Assembly: GCA_031263265.1 (NCBI GenBank)
Contig: JAISGE010000131.1
Span: 1 to 8,349, forward strand
Length of the DNA: 8,349 bases
Direction of reading: 5' to 3'
Origin: Treponema sp.
GTDB taxonomy: Bacteria > Spirochaetota > Spirochaetia > Treponematales > Breznakiellaceae
The notes beneath the pieces are model-generated. The model was given only the letters and a program-made list of their open reading frames with translations. It did not search any database and was not told the DNA's origin. Shown here one piece after another: positions 5,666 to 8,349 of the stretch. The position numbers and the translations under genes were made by a program. Within the stretch, counting starts at the first letter, position 1. Every line of letters starts with the position of its first letter.

Positions 5666-6697
5666 TCATGCAGAGCGATCCCACCCTGCCACATCCCCCC
5701 GGGACATATTCGGTACAAACCCAAAATTCCTGATTCGCCCTTCCATACAAAACCGGCATTCCGCTGCTTCATCCCCGGTACAGATCTTGTTGTCGTACAG
5801 TGCATAGAGCTTCCGCACTTCCTTGGGGGACAGGTTGGGCATCACCACATTGGCCCCGGCCATAAGCCCCTTTTCCCTACCCAGGGGAGATATAGTCCCC
5901 AGAGCAGTAGTGGCAGGGATGAGGGCCTTGGGCAAAAGCAGCCGGGTAAGGGCTATCATCTTGAGGGTCAATTCCAGGGTTCCTCCAGGATAGTCCCCAA
6001 AGGGGGTGTCTGCCTGGGGAATGAAAGGCCCGATGCCCACCATGTGAGGTTCCAGGGTCTGTAAAAAACGGAGGTCCTCCAAAAGGTTCTCCGGGGTCTG
6101 GAAGGGGGTTCCCACCATAAACCCTGCCCCCACCTGGTAACCGATATCCTTTAAGGTATAAAGGCACTGTTTCCGTTCAGTGAGACTCATGGAGGCAGGA
6201 TGCATCTTCTGGTAATGGGCCTCATTCGCGGTTTCATGCCGGAGCAGATACCGGTTCGCACCGGCCTGGAAAAAAGCCTCATAACTTTCCCGGTTCCGCT
6301 CTCCGATTGAAAGGGTAATGGCATGATCCGGGTATTCCTTGCGAATGGCCTCCACCATTTCGATGATCCGCTGGTCCGTAAACCAGGGGTCTTCTCCGCC
6401 CTGTAACACAAAGGTCTTAAATCCCAGCATATCCCCGACCCGGCAACTCTCAAGGATCTGTTCCAGGGAAAGCCGGTACCGTTTGACCTGGTTATTACTG
6501 CAACGGATACCGCAGTAATAACAGTCATTTTTGCAATAGTTGGTGAATTCTACCAAGCCCCGGAAATACACCTGCTGGCCGTAATAGATTTCCCGCTGCT
6601 GCCGTGCGGCAGCAAACAAGGCTTCCGCCTCTTGGGGATCATCGGTGGCGATGAGTCGCAGGAGTTCGGTGTCTTGGTTGAGGGCAAAATCAGGCAT
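5666..6697 (-). CDS. hydE: [FeFe]-hydrogenase H-cluster maturase HydE
   Basis: HydE is a radical S-adenosylmethionine enzyme that helps build the diiron subcluster of [FeFe] hydrogenase, together with HydF and HydG. The 343-residue product has the CX3CX2C motif CKNDCYYC (Cys55, 59, 62), which binds the SAM-cleaving [4Fe-4S] cluster. GGEDPW follows at 100-105, then the barrel strands, with GAGFMVGTPFQT (190-201) and GIGPFIPQADTPF (221-233) typical of HydE. A C-terminal CX7CX2C (Cys306, 314, 317) matches the site of the accessory cluster known in Thermotoga maritima HydE, which only part of the family keeps. The ATG is preceded by GAGGAGG. Neither hydF, hydG nor a hydrogenase gene is in the window, so maturation must rely on genes elsewhere. 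The gene is GC-rich like tyrS, converges on tyrS and lies just after an attC-like repeat. Confidence 0.93.
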   Translation of the reverse strand: MPDFALNQDTELLRLIATDDPQEAEALFAAARQQREIYYGQQVYFRGLVEFTNYCKNDCYYCGIRCSNNQVKRYRLSLEQILESCRVGDMLGFKTFVLQGGEDPWFTDQRIIEMVEAIRKEYPDHAITLSIGERNRESYEAFFQAGANRYLLRHETANEAHYQKMHPASMSLTERKQCLYTLKDIGYQVGAGFMVGTPFQTPENLLEDLRFLQTLEPHMVGIGPFIPQADTPFGDYPGGTLELTLKMIALTRLLLPKALIPATTALGTISPLGREKGLMAGANVVMPNLSPKEVRKLYALYDNKICTGDEAAECRFCMEGRIRNFGFVPNMSRGDVAGWDRSA

Positions 6698-6714
6698 AGC
6701 ATCCTCCTCTGATA

Positions 6715-6772
6715 CACATACGACGTTCCAGACCGCCCCAAAGGCGGTGCAGCATAAACAGACCTGGTATAC
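6715..6772 (-). repeat. attC-like repeat, copy 3 (short form)
   Basis: This element of about 58 bp lies between the PAP2 stop (12 nt away) and hydE. On the minus strand it reads GTATACCAGGTCTGTTTATGC, a hairpin ACCGCC/GGCGGT (6732-6737/6743-6748), then CTGGAACGTCGTATGTG. The first part matches the outer end of copy 2 (CAGGTCTGTATATGC) and the last part the end of copy 1 (GGAACGTTATGTG). It keeps the outer hairpin of copy 2 but lacks about 100 nt of its interior. Its length is typical of classical attC sites, but both core boxes are imperfect. Confidence 0.5.
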
Positions 6773-6784
6773 GCCGTCCCTATT

Positions 6785-7555
6785 TCAAAATCTTAAAGAA
6801 ACGAGCATCCCATTTCCCGTAGGAATTATTTTAATATTTTTATTATCATTTTTTAGATGTAACCAAGGTATTAACCACCCATATAATGAACCTATTGCCG
6901 CTCCAACAAACACGTCCGTTAAAAAATGACTTCCAGATAAAATACGCATTGCGCCTATTCCACTTGCCAAGGTATAACTCCCTATTATTACTGGGAGTTT
7001 CCATTTTGACTCAGGGAATTCTTGAGAAAACGTGGTAGTCAAAAAGGTTGCCCCTAAAAACGCATAAGCAGTAGAACCTGAAGGAAAACTATTATAATAA
7101 TCGTTTTCTCTTCCATCAGGAACACCATCAGCATACATATATGGCCGATAACGGATAATAGCGCTTTTTAATGTATCTTTTGTCCCCAATGTAAGTAAAA
7201 ATGCTTCGCTATACATAATACCGTAAGTCAAGAGTGTGTTTATATTCTTTATATCTGGTATAATTGAAAAGGCAGGGAGTAAAAGTAATGTATATACACC
7301 ATAATCACTAACTATATCTAAGGGTTTATTATATGAAAACATTACCGCTCGATCAAAACTATTTATTCCATTTTTATTTAATACCCCCGGTATATTTTCT
7401 GGTTCATTGTTTATAAAAAAAGGGCTTATGCCTATTCCAAGAGATAGGGTTCCTATGATTATATCTTTTTTTAAATCAATAGTATAAACACTTTGAGAAA
7501 ACATATTCATTTGTATACCGTAAAAAATACAAAGAATAAATAATAATTTTTTCAT
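6785..7555 (-). CDS. PAP2-family phosphatase with a PSGS variant motif
   Basis: Members of this family remove phosphate from lipids such as phosphatidate or undecaprenyl pyrophosphate at the membrane. The 256-residue product starts with a signal peptide or anchor (MKKLLFILCIFYG) and has several hydrophobic segments. Motif C1, KX6RP, is K130 to R137-P138. Motif C3, RX5HX3D, is R204, H210 and D214. Motif C2 reads NSFPSGS (155-161), so the usual His of PSGH is Ser161. That His is normally the acid/base residue, so activity may be altered. GGAG six bases before the ATG at 7555 supports this start over the ATG at 7567. The ATG overlaps the stop of the IS30 remnant. The gene is AT-rich, minus-strand and followed by an attC-like repeat, like the genes at 980-2467. 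Substrate not predictable. Confidence 0.8.
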   Translation of the reverse strand: MKKLLFILCIFYGIQMNMFSQSVYTIDLKKDIIIGTLSLGIGISPFFINNEPENIPGVLNKNGINSFDRAVMFSYNKPLDIVSDYGVYTLLLLPAFSIIPDIKNINTLLTYGIMYSEAFLLTLGTKDTLKSAIIRYRPYMYADGVPDGRENDYYNSFPSGSTAYAFLGATFLTTTFSQEFPESKWKLPVIIGSYTLASGIGAMRILSGSHFLTDVFVGAAIGSLYGWLIPWLHLKNDNKNIKIIPTGNGMLVSLRF

Positions 7556-7808
7556 TTGCGTCTCCATAAATTGTAATTGTCCTCAAATAATGAGGATACC
7601 TCATAAGGTGTTCTAAAGTCAAGTGTCTTTCTTGGCCGCTCATTTAATAACCTTGCAATTCTCGATACGTCCCGCTGGGTTAATTCCCTGAAATCCTCAA
7701 CCGGATATCCTATATGAGATAATTAGGGCATAATTAAGGATATTCTTTTTCAAGCCATTTTGCAACTTCTTCGGGAGACCATCTGTTTTCCATCTGTACA
7801 TCATTCAA
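7552..7808 (-). pseudogene. Decayed IS30-family transposase gene
   Basis: Two short pieces in the same orientation are recognisable. The first (7808-7734) reads MENRWSPEEVAKWLEKEYP and then stops; this resembles the WSPEQI-type segment before the catalytic core of IS30 transposases. The second (7710-7552) reads EDFRELTQRDVSRIARLLNE followed by RPRKTLDFRTPYEV, the typical C-terminal NxRPRKxLxxxTPYE signature. The DDE catalytic core between them (well over 100 residues in intact proteins) is missing, and a stop plus about 23 unrelated bases separate the pieces. The remnant ends in TGA overlapping the PAP2 start (ATGA). It cannot encode an active enzyme. No matching terminal inverted repeats were identified with confidence. 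Confidence 0.8.
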
Positions 7809-7823
7809 CCTAACCTAGCCTAG

Positions 7824-7862
7824 AAGACAAACCCCATCTAACCGGCTTGTCCTCTTTGTCTT
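7824..7862. repeat. 8-bp inverted repeat beside the IS30 remnant
   Basis: AAGACAAA (7824-7831) is the exact reverse complement of TTTGTCTT (7855-7862), with a 23-nt loop. It could be a weak terminator or part of an old element end; neither reading is strong. The rest of 7863-7935 shows nothing recognisable. Confidence 0.35.
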
Positions 7863-7935
7863 TCTGCTATGCATCATACGTTGTGGATAACCCCTCATTG
7901 AGTATTGCTAGAGCACCATACGCAGTAGACCGGAG

Positions 7936-7964
7936 TGGTTTTAGGGTACCCTCTGTGATATGAT
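7936..7964 (+). promoter_or_regulatory. Possible extended -10 promoter of the lipoprotein gene
   Basis: TGATATGAT (7956-7964) fits an extended -10 box (TG-n-TATGAT). The -35 position, 17 nt upstream (TGGTTT), is poor. Transcription would start near 7971, leaving almost no leader before the candidate starts. Confidence 0.35.
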
Positions 7965-7986
7965 ACGAAGTATGATAATACACGTG

Positions 7987-8349
7987 ATGAAGATGAAAAG
8001 GATAGCTTATTGCTTAATCCTGCTGTTATGCGGGGTATCTTGCGCAAGCCAGAAGCCCCAGAAGAGCGCGCTGATCGCCGATGTGGATCCTATCCTGCTG
8101 GGTTTGGTGGGGATTGCCTTTGATCCCCTGTTCTCCTCCACCTTGGATACCAAGGATGTTTCGGTGAGCTTTAATCCCCGAGATAATACGGTTTCCCTTG
8201 AGTTTCGATACCAAACGGTCATCTACCGGCAGTATTGGGATCAAGCCGGGAGGGACCAGTTCATCGCCGCGGTGCAGCGGTATCATACTGATTTCGAGGC
8301 CCGGAATCTCAGTACCAAAGCATCCAAATCCCGGACCGCCTACGGAACC
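7987..8349 (+). CDS. Putative lipoprotein, cut by the right edge
   Basis: The frame stays open for 121 codons to the window end. The N-terminus MKMKRIAYCLILLLCGVSCAS has a basic start, a hydrophobic core and a Cys at residue 19. It looks like a spirochaetal signal peptidase II substrate with a relaxed lipobox (GVSC), so the mature protein would be lipid-anchored. After it come hydrophobic stretches (PILLGLVGIAFDPLF, 35-49) and a beta-rich part (VSVSFNPRDNTVSLEFRY, 58-75). I do not recognise a domain and assign no function. The start is uncertain: in-frame candidates are ATG 7972, GTG 7984, ATG 7987 and ATG 7993, none with a good ribosome site; 7987 or 7993 gives the best signal peptide. Codon use is GC-rich like tyrS. 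Confidence 0.65.
   Translation, partial: MKMKRIAYCLILLLCGVSCASQKPQKSALIADVDPILLGLVGIAFDPLFSSTLDTKDVSVSFNPRDNTVSLEFRYQTVIYRQYWDQAGRDQFIAAVQRYHTDFEARNLSTKASKSRTAYGT

Noticed and set aside
5585..6064. 159-codon plus-strand open frame opposite hydE
   Set aside because: It is the complement of strongly supported hydE coding sequence, with Pro/His/Gly-rich shadow composition.
1..8349. CRISPR array, tRNA, rRNA or integrase gene
   Set aside because: No regularly spaced short repeats, no tRNA cloverleaf, no rRNA sequence, and no tyrosine-recombinase motifs in any frame were found on reading.

Overview
The window reads as a spirochaete chromosome, most likely a Treponema relative such as the termite-gut treponemes. 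This is inferred from three things: the ndk-tyrS-hydE core genes, an [FeFe]-hydrogenase maturase, and a short relaxed-lipobox lipoprotein. No sequence here fixes the species. Two kinds of DNA alternate. The core genes (ndk, tyrS, hydE and the right-edge lipoprotein) are moderately GC-rich. The accessory genes (a flavin-type oxidoreductase, a HAD hydrolase and a PAP2 phosphatase) are clearly AT-rich, and all lie on the minus strand.

Left part (1-2600). The first bases hold the start of a minus-strand gene that leaves the window. Upstream of it is a compact series of strong hairpins (84-251), two of which end in T-tracts on the minus strand. The loops of two neighbouring hairpins are complementary over 8 nt. 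A 46-codon minus-strand ORF with a good ribosome site (306-446) sits just below another terminator-like hairpin (473-548). Then come two minus-strand AT-rich genes, each followed by a long structured repeat: HAD hydrolase then repeat 1527-1682, and the PNPOx-like gene then repeat 692-871. The repeats share ends and loop architecture, while their stems differ in sequence but keep pairing. This resembles attC sites of integron gene cassettes. A 20-bp direct repeat (867-886 and 2548-2567) brackets the two-gene block.

Middle (2607-6697). A 3' remnant of an ABC-transporter ATPase gene is followed by a two-gene plus-strand group, ndk-like and tyrS. The first protein is a two-lobed nucleoside diphosphate kinase whose N-terminal half looks like a decayed copy of the C-terminal half. 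It is followed by a complete tyrosyl-tRNA synthetase. Convergent to these is hydE, the radical-SAM maturase of [FeFe] hydrogenase, with both cysteine motifs intact and its own terminator.

Right part (6698-8349). A short third copy of the attC-like repeat (6715-6772) separates hydE from an AT-rich secreted or membrane PAP2 phosphatase, whose second motif reads PSGS rather than PSGH. The PAP2 ribosome site and start codon overlap the end of a decayed IS30-family transposase gene (7552-7808). The window closes inside a plus-strand lipoprotein gene of unknown function.

Overall this is a core locus interrupted by cassette-like accessory genes and by transposon and transporter remnants. No integrase gene is present in the window, so the cassette interpretation rests on the repeats, their position directly after genes, and the uniform gene orientation.
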